Virus record (IMG/VR): IMGVR_UViG_3300034021_000488
Coordinates: 1-22,886 of that record
DNA: 22,886 bases
From: a virus
Reading direction: 5' to 3' (one strand)
The position numbers and the translations under genes were made by a program. The notes under the pieces are model-generated. The model was not told where the DNA came from, did not search any database, and worked only from the letters and a program-made list of their open reading frames with translations. Every line of letters starts with the position of its first letter. Within the stretch, counting starts at the first letter, position 1. Shown here one piece after another: positions 12,901-20,057 of this stretch.

Positions 12901-14490
12901 AGTCAATTTCTTACCATTGTACGTACCAGTGCGCAATGCTACGCGCATAGCTGCAACATCAGCAGAACCAAATACACCGCCTTCTCCAACAGGAGTTATG
13001 TTTGCCATTATTGCACGGCCTGGTTCACTACCAAAGAATCCATTAGTAAGTACCTTTACAGTTTTACCTACACCTGGAATTGTAATTGGAATTCCTTTTC
13101 CACCAACACGCAAAGTAGTAAACGTTTGACCAAGAGCATTACCTAATGCTTCTGTATAAGGAAGAACTACTTTTGCATTACCTACACCAAATCGCAAACC
13201 ACCACGAGCACCAAGAACTTCTGCCACTGGCCCGCGCAATGCACTATAACCACGTGTAGCAATGTCTCCAATTACATCATCGGTTAATGTAGCTACAGCA
13301 TACTCATTGCCTACAGATGCCGCAGTTTCACGAACTTCACGTGCAATTTGTGCAAGTTCTTCACGGCTACGAGCACCTAAAACACGTCTTGGTCCTACGC
13401 GCTGATTTGTAATAATAGCTTGGGCAGCTTCTTGTTGAGCAGGTGTAAGCCCTGCTGTTGCTCCAGATGATGGTCTAACACCAAATGGACCAGATGGAAC
13501 TCTTGCTGGTGTTGGAATTGCAGACAATGCTTCTTCGGCTGATGCTCTAGCAAGAGCTGCACGTGATGCTAGTTCAGCGCTATCGGTAACACCTTCTCTT
13601 GCTGCTGCTTCTAGGGTTGCTCTTGCTGCATCGTCTCCAGCTTTTGCTAATTGCTGTGCAGTAGCTTTTGCTGTTTGTTTTGTTGTTGCAACAACACCGG
13701 CTTTAATACCTTGTTCTGCAACTTCTTTAACAATATTGCCAGTGCCGGCAGTCAACCAAGTAACTGGGTCAAAAAATATGTCACCGAATAAACCAATGCC
13801 ACGGTCAGCCCATTTATTACCAGTTAAATCTTTTCCTATTAAGGTACCGAAACCAGTGTTTACATCGCTAACTTGGTCTGACCAATCTGACCAACTCCAC
13901 CCTGCTTTTTCTCCAAATCGATTAGTCTTATTTCCTCTTATTTGGGCAAGCAAATCACCAGTTTCTCTCATTGTAGAAAGAACTGCACGACGACCAACAT
14001 CAATAGTTTGCAATGGTTTAATAACAGTTTCCATTACTGGTTTAAATTCACCTTTACCAGGAACAATATCAAAGTTAATTACTTTACCAAGACCCTTCAA
14101 TGCCCAGTTAGGTTCTTTCTGTTCAACAATATCGGTTATTTGTTCTTGAGGAACTCCATATGCACGAGCTGTTGCTTGTGCTGCAAGCATTTGTCCACGA
14201 GATTCTCTTATGTCTGGTGATTGTACATAGCCACCAGATGTACCCTTTGGTACTTGTGGCCCTTGCACTAGACCAGTTGGTCTAGGAAGAATAGTTGATG
14301 GAGTAGATGGCACTTGTGTTTGCGTTACTGGAGCAGGTGCGATACCACTACCACGTGCAGGAATAGTAGACGGAGTTGGTGCAACGGGGGCTGTTGTTGC
14401 AGTAGGAGAAACAGTATTGCCACTGCCACGCGCAGGGATAGTAGGCGTAGGAGGAGGAGTCGTTCCTGGTTTAATTATTCGTGGTGCCAT
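9943..14490 (-). CDS. Very large internal virion (ejection-type) protein, 1515 aa
   Basis: The N-terminus is Pro/Thr-rich with three imperfect 24-25-residue repeats, TIPARGSG at 17-24 and 42-49 and a degenerate TILPRPTG at 66-73. The rest is long, Ala/Leu-rich and helical, with segments such as KGWVTATPGFHIRNGMSNVF (near 1085-1105) and IPFWTWTSRSFPLILESAW near the end, which recall giant internal virion proteins that are ejected with DNA in podovirus-like phages. I see no lysozyme or transglycosylase catalytic motif. It is the last and largest of four collinear virion-type genes and starts two bases after the previous one stops. A tape-measure-like role is the alternative, but the tail-tube genes here point to a short tail. 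Confidence 0.75.
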   Translation of the reverse strand: MAPRIIKPGTTPPPTPTIPARGSGNTVSPTATTAPVAPTPSTIPARGSGIAPAPVTQTQVPSTPSTILPRPTGLVQGPQVPKGTSGGYVQSPDIRESRGQMLAAQATARAYGVPQEQITDIVEQKEPNWALKGLGKVINFDIVPGKGEFKPVMETVIKPLQTIDVGRRAVLSTMRETGDLLAQIRGNKTNRFGEKAGWSWSDWSDQVSDVNTGFGTLIGKDLTGNKWADRGIGLFGDIFFDPVTWLTAGTGNIVKEVAEQGIKAGVVATTKQTAKATAQQLAKAGDDAARATLEAAAREGVTDSAELASRAALARASAEEALSAIPTPARVPSGPFGVRPSSGATAGLTPAQQEAAQAIITNQRVGPRRVLGARSREELAQIAREVRETAASVGNEYAVATLTDDVIGDIATRGYSALRGPVAEVLGARGGLRFGVGNAKVVLPYTEALGNALGQTFTTLRVGGKGIPITIPGVGKTVKVLTNGFFGSEPGRAIMANITPVGEGGVFGSADVAAMRVALRTGTYNGKKLTGEVANDFVKLLAMDKAFRGLKSQSTTEAQRLLRPVLQDENFFTYSNTVYDLLDNPKITNLLDDTFDAAAASAAVGREVTDAELAVAKKLRLAGDEFYERANFIHQRAQLAAGRGTPAMGPGLVRDMDGALGTIKPLAKNPAWFPHALSDRARRAVSEPLFFNEIGDDVLEALGVDRGYALAGSNLRQLKAGEKFFGYTLKPADVAGGIRRLNEIARKYGKLNYDFFETNAEKAFVKYGEGFARDTAFSEWLYNLAKVTEGAVEGGRTPGSYLNSIVEAEGAGPFAGKGFQEGITQESIKAEFGVRPPSKLLPFVDAATEILSPARIEALNSVPKLKTELEFIRDEIIKLQDDVTKKTAKGQAVFSDFTNQKINDLEQRILDLQRIAPDVPAGYGAAITAEAKALFDSLQNEAAGLRVAIENVPPDKWARTVPLFLDNATAFLQVNAKNYPGLLASPEIKEMISNFRRLEDPAFAQAMPQWYRDTTQMFKGWVTATPGFHIRNGMSNVFFMLSAGADPITMRRARKVYKAYVKFLQKNNLESVIGLGGDEALTKAATDAAKRVLGPGATDDTIEAWLKTPAGTFAQRQAIEELSAGNKTVMDFLVSAEYKALGKDPLGVVNAATDKTIADVLFGTQQSGFGQIGDVFSGEGKLGISGRQQLRTEGAVGNLAEVSRKLGTPLALSRKMGNAVENWSRFALTYDGLAKGLSPEQASARTAKYLIDYQDLSMLDKSIKQVIPFWTWTSRSFPLILESAWANPRAYAIWNSVTRNATDREGMQDQFRPDYLQSSFKLPFGRNIYGSPDFGFQRQEESFGNLTDPGSILASLSPFPRALVEAGINQRFSTGGQVFNPFYQEGTGAQARYVAKEVLPQIGYAGKLGNVGIGAIQALGSLLRLTGSETPQEIANKIAALPQEQIPAPIRDLIGLGKPSYLQEEQGVQTPEASRQALYRFFGLPGYELQDFQQKAAIDAITKRLEEIAARARNK

Positions 14491-14492
14491 TA

Positions 14493-15428
14493 TTATTTAA
14501 AGCTCTTGTCCTTGAGTGACTGTCTTCTAATTGCTTCATCTTTAAATGGATTAGCTCCTGATTTTGTAAATAAATTAAACACTTTGTCTTCAACTTGCAA
14601 AAGAGGGTCACGAGGTGGAGCAGCTATACCAGCAGCTGCAGAACTTTGTGGGCCTTTTGTTCCATATGTTGTCTGAAGTTCTGTTTTAGTTTTAGCAACT
14701 TTTTCTTCTTGAGCTTTAAATACTGGTTCCATTTTTTTATACTCTTCACCCAAAACTCTTGCTACTGATGGATGAGTTTTAAAATCAATAATACCTTTAG
14801 CTAAATCAGTTGTTTTACCGTATTTAAGATTAGGATGCGGTATTTGTGCTTTATAATATTTGTCACCTTCAAGAAATGAAAATTTTAATTTAGCTTCTTC
14901 TTCAGCTTGTCTAGCGTCTTCTGCGGCATACTTATCAACTAAATCATTTGCCGAACCAGGTAACAATTTATTATTAATTGTATATGTAGTACCGTCAGGT
15001 GCAACATAACTTCCTGCTAATACTTCTTCTTTTATTTGACCAATTGGTTTTTGATATAAATATATATTACGAACAACATACTGGTCTATGTTATCTGTAG
15101 TTGGGTCAGCTGGTAAAGTATTTATTACCTTAAGTAAGTTTGGTGCTACGTTTCTAAAAGATGATTGTCTTATTGTATTAATTTTTTGTGGGCCGTACAC
15201 ACCAGTAATATATGCATCAATCTCTGGACTATCAATAGATGGTGGTCTAAATACATTTGGATATGCAGCTTGAGAAATTGCTGCTAACTCTGCGTCAAAT
15301 GCATCTTGCACATCTTGTGGTTTAATTCCAGCTTTAGCTGTTTGAGCCATATACTGTTGTGCAAAAGCCTGTGCTCTTTGCGGTGAAGCACCTGCTGCGA
15401 TAAGTCTTTGAGTTATTTTATTAGCCAT
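14493..15428 (-). CDS. Putative internal virion protein, 311 aa
   Basis: Begins with MANKITQRLIAAGASPQRAQ and AFAQQYMAQTAKAGIKPQDV, a helix-rich, Gln/Ala-rich N-terminus, then a Pro/Tyr-containing middle (FRPPSIDSPEIDAYI) and a Lys-rich C-terminal half. The ATG overlaps the preceding stop (TAATG). No enzyme motif. Position between two Ala/Gln-rich proteins and the giant internal protein suggests it belongs to the same ejected assembly. No named family recognised. Confidence 0.65.
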   Translation of the reverse strand: MANKITQRLIAAGASPQRAQAFAQQYMAQTAKAGIKPQDVQDAFDAELAAISQAAYPNVFRPPSIDSPEIDAYITGVYGPQKINTIRQSSFRNVAPNLLKVINTLPADPTTDNIDQYVVRNIYLYQKPIGQIKEEVLAGSYVAPDGTTYTINNKLLPGSANDLVDKYAAEDARQAEEEAKLKFSFLEGDKYYKAQIPHPNLKYGKTTDLAKGIIDFKTHPSVARVLGEEYKKMEPVFKAQEEKVAKTKTELQTTYGTKGPQSSAAAGIAAPPRDPLLQVEDKVFNLFTKSGANPFKDEAIRRQSLKDKSFK

Positions 15429-16603
15429 TATTTCTTCTTCTTTGCTGCTGCTGTAAGTGATGGGAATTCTTTAGCAACTTGTGCTGGTGTAGCAGTTGGG
15501 TTTGCTGCAATAAAAGCATTAGCACGATTGACTAAAGTTTTATTTGTAGCATTTGCTACCTGTGCTGCAAGTTTTGCAACTGGTGCTGATTGTTTAGGTT
15601 GTACAACTGGTGGCGGAACAATCTTTGGTTGTGTTGTTGTAACAACATTGTCAGGTGCAGTACCTGTGATTGTAGTTGGAGTAATCTGTTCTGGATTAAT
15701 ATAACCAGTACCAAGTAATGCAGCTAATGCATCTTGTATTGCTTGGTTACGTGATGCTGCTTGCTGTTCAGCTGTTAATTGCTGACCAAAGATATTAGAT
15801 TGCAATTCAGCTAGTGCTTGCAACTGTTGTTGCTGTAGTCCACCAGTTTGACCCTGGTACAATTGCTCTAGTCCAGACAAAGCACCGCTTCTACCCATTT
15901 GCTGTTCAGCTAATCTTGATTGCTGACCTGCTTGTTCTAATTGTCCAAGTGTTGATAATAGTCTATTGTAGTTTTGCGCGCCACCACCAGCTGCTGCATT
16001 TAGTGCGGCAATGGTTGGGTCAACAGGTGCAGTTGAAACACCTTGTCCACCCATGTACGCAGCAAGGTCGTTAGATGCCATAGTTTGAGGAACTTGAGGT
16101 GCTTGCTGGAAAGCGGTTGGTGGATTCTGCTGTAGGTAGTTTTGCAAAGCATTGTATCCTGCGGTTGTTCTTCCTTGCGCGCCAAGATATCCAGTACCAA
16201 CATTTGTTTCTGGAGTATATGAACCCCTTAATTGGTCAGCTAAAAGCTTATACTGGTCAGCAATATATTGTTTACCAGACACATCACCTTGACTAATAAT
16301 GTTAGCAACGTTTGCTGGAATGCCTTGATTTAATAAACCAGTAAGATAACCAGCCTGATTGCTTGCACCAGTTGTTGCTCTTGTGGTAGCTGCTTGTGCG
16401 GCTGCTTGGTCTGCTGCTATTTTTTCTAAAGCAGCTTTATAAGAATAAAGACCACTACTGCTACCACCACTATTAGAATTGTCTACTACGTTAATACCAC
16501 TTCCTTCTGTTGGGTCAAATGTAGCGTCAGTTGTCTTTGTCATTGGGAGCCTGCTCATTGGTCTTGAACCAGCACCTTTGTATTTAATAATTCCTACAGC
16601 CAT
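15428..16603 (-). CDS. Gln/Ala-rich putative internal virion protein, 391 aa
   Basis: Low-complexity sequence rich in Gln, Ala and Gly, with helix-forming tracts (ALEKIAADQAAAQAATTRAT near 59-78; GLQQQQLQALAELQSNIFGQ near 255-275) and a Pro/Thr/Val linker near 308-345 (TPTTITGTAPDNVV, then QPKIVPPPVVQP), ending in a basic KKKK. Such Gln-rich helical proteins are common among podovirus internal core and ejection proteins. It is co-directional and nearly contiguous with its neighbours. Confidence 0.65.
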   Translation of the reverse strand: MAVGIIKYKGAGSRPMSRLPMTKTTDATFDPTEGSGINVVDNSNSGGSSSGLYSYKAALEKIAADQAAAQAATTRATTGASNQAGYLTGLLNQGIPANVANIISQGDVSGKQYIADQYKLLADQLRGSYTPETNVGTGYLGAQGRTTAGYNALQNYLQQNPPTAFQQAPQVPQTMASNDLAAYMGGQGVSTAPVDPTIAALNAAAGGGAQNYNRLLSTLGQLEQAGQQSRLAEQQMGRSGALSGLEQLYQGQTGGLQQQQLQALAELQSNIFGQQLTAEQQAASRNQAIQDALAALLGTGYINPEQITPTTITGTAPDNVVTTTQPKIVPPPVVQPKQSAPVAKLAAQVANATNKTLVNRANAFIAANPTATPAQVAKEFPSLTAAAKKKK

Positions 16604-16609
16604 ATCATC

Positions 16610-17056
16610 CTACCTTAATTGTAATAATGCTTGCGCGTCCGAAGCAATCTGTCTAGCTTTATTAGATTCTAAATCCTTTAAACCTTCTTGATAGTTTGCT
16701 AACCCTTGGGTATCAGCTAAATCATAACCTCTGCTGGTGCCAGCCAAGTCTTCTTTGGCATAACCTATGTCTCTAGCTCTGTTCTTAGCATAGCTTTGTA
16801 GCGCCTGGTCATAAATACCTGAACGAACATTCATACCCTGTAGTCCTCTACGGGCATAAGATGATGTGAGCTTTGGGACTTGGCCTAGCCCACCTCCCGG
16901 GGTGGTAGCAAAGGCAGCTTCTTCAAGCTGGGTAATAGGGCGTTGACCTCTGGTCTCTGCCAGATATCTTTGGTATGCATTTAGAGCAGCCTGTTGTCCG
17001 TATTGATTAAATAGGTTGCGTCTTTGCTGTTCAAAATATGATGGGTCAATTGCCAT
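16610..17056 (-). CDS. Putative internal virion or core protein, 148 aa
   Basis: MAIDPSYFEQQRRNLFNQYG and onwards is rich in Gln, Arg and Tyr, predicted helical throughout, with a Gly/Pro break (TTPGGGLGQVP, about 51-61) and a long C-terminal helix (YQEGLKDLESNKARQIASDA). AGAGGT precedes the ATG. It opens the four-gene virion block. No catalytic motif; no named family recognised. Confidence 0.65.
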   Translation of the reverse strand: MAIDPSYFEQQRRNLFNQYGQQAALNAYQRYLAETRGQRPITQLEEAAFATTPGGGLGQVPKLTSSYARRGLQGMNVRSGIYDQALQSYAKNRARDIGYAKEDLAGTSRGYDLADTQGLANYQEGLKDLESNKARQIASDAQALLQLR

Positions 17057-17091
17057 TTAATTTACCTCTTATAAAGTATAGGGTTTGTTAC

Positions 17092-17697
17092 CTAAAACCA
17101 CCAGGAGACAATGGAGTACTTGGTTCCACTTGTTACTGGCTTAGCTGCGTGCATGTAGGGCACTCCTGATGGGAACAGGATTAAGTCCCCACCATAAGGC
17201 TTATAGGTAAAATTTAAGTAAGGGAAGTTTAATTCCCCTCCTTCAAAGTTACCATTTAAATAAAGTAGTCCAGACACTCGACGAGGGGTTTTAACCCCAT
17301 CATCCATATGTCTTTTATACTCACCACCACCAGAGTATCTTAATATCTGATAACCTTGGTCTAAAGAATCTTTTAAAGAAAAGTTAAAGCGTGTCATGTA
17401 GTCCTGCAGGCATTGCTCAAACATGTAATGAACATTGGTATAAACATCTGCCAATGCCATAGCTCCTTCATCTTGTTGCTCTATTGGACTTAATGATTCC
17501 TTCTTGCGGAAATGTAGAAGCTCATTAGTTCTCCATGGGTCTTCTTCATTACCATTACCTTTAACTACTTTAGCTTTTTCCCATTTAAATACTTTAGATT
17601 GCTCTTCTGCATTTAAAATATACTGTAGCATTTCGTCTGGATTAGTAACATAATTTCTATATATTACAATCCCGTTATGTTCTATTGAATTAATCAT
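17092..17697 (-). CDS. 2-oxoglutarate/Fe(II) oxygenase, prolyl-4-hydroxylase-like
   Basis: A 201-residue double-stranded beta-helix enzyme. The iron triad is H130-x-D132 (YKRHMDDG) with distal H183 (YMHAAKPV), and K193 in GTKYSIVSWW is the 2-oxoglutarate-binding residue, Lys as in prolyl 4-hydroxylases rather than Arg. GGELNFPY and LILFPSG are typical strand motifs. The family hydroxylates Pro, Lys or other side chains using O2 and 2-oxoglutarate. The ATG at 17697 overlaps the upstream stop (TAATG); a GTG six bases earlier is an alternative. It is part of an accessory cluster inside the virion operon, about 1.5 kb from a polyproline-containing virion-type protein that could be a substrate (inference). 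Confidence 0.85.
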   Translation of the reverse strand: MINSIEHNGIVIYRNYVTNPDEMLQYILNAEEQSKVFKWEKAKVVKGNGNEEDPWRTNELLHFRKKESLSPIEQQDEGAMALADVYTNVHYMFEQCLQDYMTRFNFSLKDSLDQGYQILRYSGGGEYKRHMDDGVKTPRRVSGLLYLNGNFEGGELNFPYLNFTYKPYGGDLILFPSGVPYMHAAKPVTSGTKYSIVSWWF

Positions 17698-17924
17698 TAC
17701 CACTTAAGCAAAGGACAAGTTGCTTCCTTTAGCTTTACCTTCATCTTCATAAAACATCCGCACTGCTTGCACTGACTAGTTGCCTTGATAAGCTCAGGAC
17801 ACTTCTCACAAATGCTTAATCTATCTGCGGCCTCTTGCTCAGTTGCCTTTGGTGTGTTAGGATTTAACACATCCCAAGGTCTTGTAGTGCCTAACTTCTT
17901 TTTATAATCTGCCCAAGCTGACAT
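17697..17924 (-). CDS. Zinc-ribbon-like small protein, 75 aa
   Basis: The C-terminal half has a dense Cys pattern: C39 and C42 (CEKCPEL), C52, C55 and C57 (CKQCGCFM), and C70 (EATCPLLKW). The 'R...C..CP......CK.CGCFM..K.kl..A.CP..kW' pattern is one I associate with small phage zinc-ribbon proteins of the DUF6171 kind. The N-terminus is basic and Pro-rich. Its start overlaps the previous stop (TGATG) and its stop overlaps the oxygenase start, so the two are translationally coupled. A partner or metal-site role for the oxygenase is possible but not shown. Confidence 0.75.
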   Translation of the reverse strand: MSAWADYKKKLGTTRPWDVLNPNTPKATEQEAADRLSICEKCPELIKATSQCKQCGCFMKMKVKLKEATCPLLKW

Positions 17925-18133
17925 CACTCAACCCCTGGTGCAGAGAACTTGGTGCCATCCCACTGAAAACCAAGACCTGGTTTTTGGTCAAATGGAACTT
18001 CAATAAATATTGGACTTGATTTATATATTGCTATATTCATTTCGTGTTCTTTTGGAAAAGCCATAAAAGTGGCTAGTTCCCCATCTACTACTACCGCAAA
18101 ATGAATTAAATCTTCTTCTTTAAATTGTTGCAT
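17924..18133 (-). CDS. Hypothetical small protein, 69 aa
   Basis: AAGGAG nine bases before the ATG. A beta-rich sequence (HFAVVVDGELATFMAFPKEH, then MNIAIYKSSPIFIEVP) ending in GFQWDGTKFSAPGVE. No Cys, no membrane segment and no catalytic motif. It is the first of three coupled genes leading to the zinc-ribbon protein and the oxygenase. The pattern recalls short 'VVDGEV..' phage proteins of unknown function. Confidence 0.65.
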   Translation of the reverse strand: MQQFKEEDLIHFAVVVDGELATFMAFPKEHEMNIAIYKSSPIFIEVPFDQKPGLGFQWDGTKFSAPGVE

Positions 18134-18167
18134 TTATATTACTCCTTCGTAATATTATTTATTTATT

Positions 18168-18680
18168 TTAACTATTGTATAATTTGTCAACCAAATTATT
18201 TAAAAAGCCTGCACCAGCGCTATTTGTCATTGTATCTTTATACATATCCGGAACAGCTAAAGCTGCTCTTTCAGCTCTTGACATTGCAGCAAATTCTTCT
18301 GGAGTAAATCCATATTTAGGTCCTTCTTGCGCAATAAATTCTTGTTCTAAATGAAGTGCCATTTGTGTAGCAATTCCTTTACCTCTATAATCAGGATTTA
18401 CTATCATTAGTAATGGGTGTCGTATTCCAGAATCGTCACAATAATAACCGTGAACACCAAGCAATAAACCATTTTCATTTCTATATGTAGTATAAAATGC
18501 AGTAACAAAATTTGCGTGACCTAAAAATCCAAAACTTTTAAACAAACTTGTTGTTTTTTCATATCCCGGAGTACCAAGTTTTCCAAATTTATTTTCCCAC
18601 ATAGGCCAATCTTCACCAGCATAATCTGATATAACTGGAACCAATGGTTCCCAAGCTGTATTGTTATTTATATCACTCAT
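18168..18680 (-). CDS. GNAT-family N-acetyltransferase-like protein
   Basis: A 170-residue protein with the acetyl-CoA binding motif A in LMIVNPDYRGKGIATQMALH (91-110): the beta-4 strand, then R99-G-K-G-I-A as the Q/R-x-x-G-x-G/A pyrophosphate loop, and the following helix. Upstream strands (FVTAFYTTYRNENGLLLGVH) fit the GNAT fold. The C-terminus is helical. GGAG precedes the ATG and an extended -10 promoter lies just upstream. Phages use GNAT proteins to acetylate host or virion proteins; the substrate is unknown. Confidence 0.75.
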   Translation of the reverse strand: MSDINNNTAWEPLVPVISDYAGEDWPMWENKFGKLGTPGYEKTTSLFKSFGFLGHANFVTAFYTTYRNENGLLLGVHGYYCDDSGIRHPLLMIVNPDYRGKGIATQMALHLEQEFIAQEGPKYGFTPEEFAAMSRAERAALAVPDMYKDTMTNSAGAGFLNNLVDKLYNS

Positions 18681-18711
18681 TTTTTAAATCTCCACTTTAA
18701 ATACTTTTACT

Positions 18712-18740
18712 ATTATACCACGGTAATTATTAACCACAAA
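18712..18740 (-). promoter_or_regulatory. Internal promoter for the GNAT/zinc-ribbon/oxygenase cluster
   Basis: On the minus strand TGGTATAAT (18720 to 18712) is a perfect extended -10; TTTGTG lies 17 bases upstream. It overlaps the end of the Cys-rich gene. The expected start, near 18705, is about 25 bases before the GNAT ATG, giving the accessory cluster its own transcription. Confidence 0.5.
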
Positions 18741-19458
18741 CATTGCTTTGTTTAACTTCACTATAAACACAAGCCAATGGAGCACAACATGGTCCTACAC
18801 CAGGACAATCTGGACATGATGGTGGTGGTGGTGCTGCACAACCAGAGTTGCTGCATTCGCCGCATCCGTCATAGCACACAGTGCCACCGCAACCATTACT
18901 AAAGCAACCGCCAGAGCCACAAGTTCCACAACCTGGAGGTCCAGTATAACCACATGAACCAATAATGTATGCTCCGTTGTATCCACCGGTTCCAGGACAC
19001 GTTTGGGCGCATCCGCAATCATAATATTCATAAGTTACTTGACCATCGCAAGTATTTGGGAAAACACGAGTACATGGCGGACCGCTAGCTCCTGGCGTTA
19101 CACATGAACAAGGAGGTGGTGGTGGAGGTGGTGGTGGACCAGGTGGTGGCACTGGAGGAGCAGCTGGTGTAACTGAGTTTGATGATGCAGAAGGCAAAGA
19201 TGAAACACCATAGTTAGTTACTGCTTTTACGGTAAAGGTATATGATGTTCCGTTTGTAAGTCCAAGAGTAATAGGACTTGTAGCGCCTGAAAAGCTTAAA
19301 CCGCTTGGGTTAGAGGTTACTTCATAGGTTACTACACCACTTTTGCCTTTATAAACTGATGGCGTAAAGCTAACTGTAGCTCCAGCGTTTCCACCTACAG
19401 CAGTACCAATTGTTGGAGCGTCTGGTATACCAGCGCTAGATATAGCAACAAAACGCAT
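18730..19458 (-). CDS. Fibronectin-type III plus polyproline plus Cys-rich virion-type protein
   Basis: A 242-residue protein in three parts. Residues about 12-98 look like one fibronectin type III domain (PDAPTIGTAVGGNAGATVSF, later GTSYTFTVKAVTNYGVSSLP). Residues 99-116 are almost pure proline (PPVPPPGPPPPPPPPP). The rest (about 126 residues) has 22 cysteines in CGxC/GCGT patterns with Gly and Pro, a disulfide or metal-bound cluster. No signal peptide is visible. It starts within TAATG of the preceding fibre-like gene. FN3 domains on phage virions are often surface decorations that bind host glycans. The Cys-rich tail is unusual. Confident for domains, not for role. Confidence 0.75.
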   Translation of the reverse strand: MRFVAISSAGIPDAPTIGTAVGGNAGATVSFTPSVYKGKSGVVTYEVTSNPSGLSFSGATSPITLGLTNGTSYTFTVKAVTNYGVSSLPSASSNSVTPAAPPVPPPGPPPPPPPPPCSCVTPGASGPPCTRVFPNTCDGQVTYEYYDCGCAQTCPGTGGYNGAYIIGSCGYTGPPGCGTCGSGGCFSNGCGGTVCYDGCGECSNSGCAAPPPPSCPDCPGVGPCCAPLACVYSEVKQSNVCG

Positions 19459-20057
19459 TAGCTACTCAAGTCTCCCATGAGAAGCCAACTATTTGCTGCT
19501 CGTTTAAGAAGTGTAGCTGCTGACCACTGTGCACGTAAAACAAGTCCTGGCGTTGCATTGACAGTTACGCCTGATGCTCCAGCTACAGATGCAGCACCAG
19601 AGTTAGCACGGATAATTGTTATTTTACTTCCAATTGGAAAGTTAGGTGTTGAGTCTAAAGGAACGGTTATAATAATTGCTGAAGTTGAGTTTGTTTCAAC
19701 CACGATACCATCATCACCTAGTACAAGAGTATAGTTAGTTGTTCTTACGTTTGTTGTGGGATGGTCAACAACAGCATTAGTTGAATATAAAGATGTTGCT
19801 GTAGCTGCACCAATATTAGGTGTAGTCAGAACAAGTGATGGACCAAGCTTAGAAGTTGTTACTGCTGCTGTAGCTATCTTGGCTTCTGTTATAGCAGAGT
19901 TTGCAATATCCTCTGTGCCGATTGCGCCAGCATCAAAGTTTGCTCCAGCTGATAATAGTTCAGCAAATGTTTTTATTGCTGTATTGTTTTCGTTATTTTC
20001 TATTGCAGAAATTGTGTCACCCGTACTAAATGTATGAGGTATGGTTAATTGTGCCAT
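19458..20057 (-). CDS. Tail-fibre or head-decoration-like protein, 199 aa
   Basis: Begins MAQLTIPHTFSTGDTISAIE, continues with a repetitive AIGTEDIANSAITEAKIATA stretch (about 44-65) of the kind seen in trimeric phage fibres, and ends in a beta-rich domain with a TNYTLVLGDDGIVVETNSTS segment and a hydrophobic Trp-containing end (RAANSWLLMGDLSS). AGGAG precedes the ATG, which overlaps the previous stop (TAATG). It sits between the tail-tube-like and the FN3 gene, so it is probably part of the host-recognition device. Confidence 0.7.
   Translation of the reverse strand: MAQLTIPHTFSTGDTISAIENNENNTAIKTFAELLSAGANFDAGAIGTEDIANSAITEAKIATAAVTTSKLGPSLVLTTPNIGAATATSLYSTNAVVDHPTTNVRTTNYTLVLGDDGIVVETNSTSAIIITVPLDSTPNFPIGSKITIIRANSGAASVAGASGVTVNATPGLVLRAQWSAATLLKRAANSWLLMGDLSS

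Noticed and set aside
13736-14149. Open frames antisense to the 1515-aa gene (also 10719-11143, 12832-13146, 14314-14676, 15814-16074)
   Set aside because: They lie opposite long coding regions, lack ribosome binding sites and have no recognisable motifs; they are shadows of the biased codon use on the other strand.
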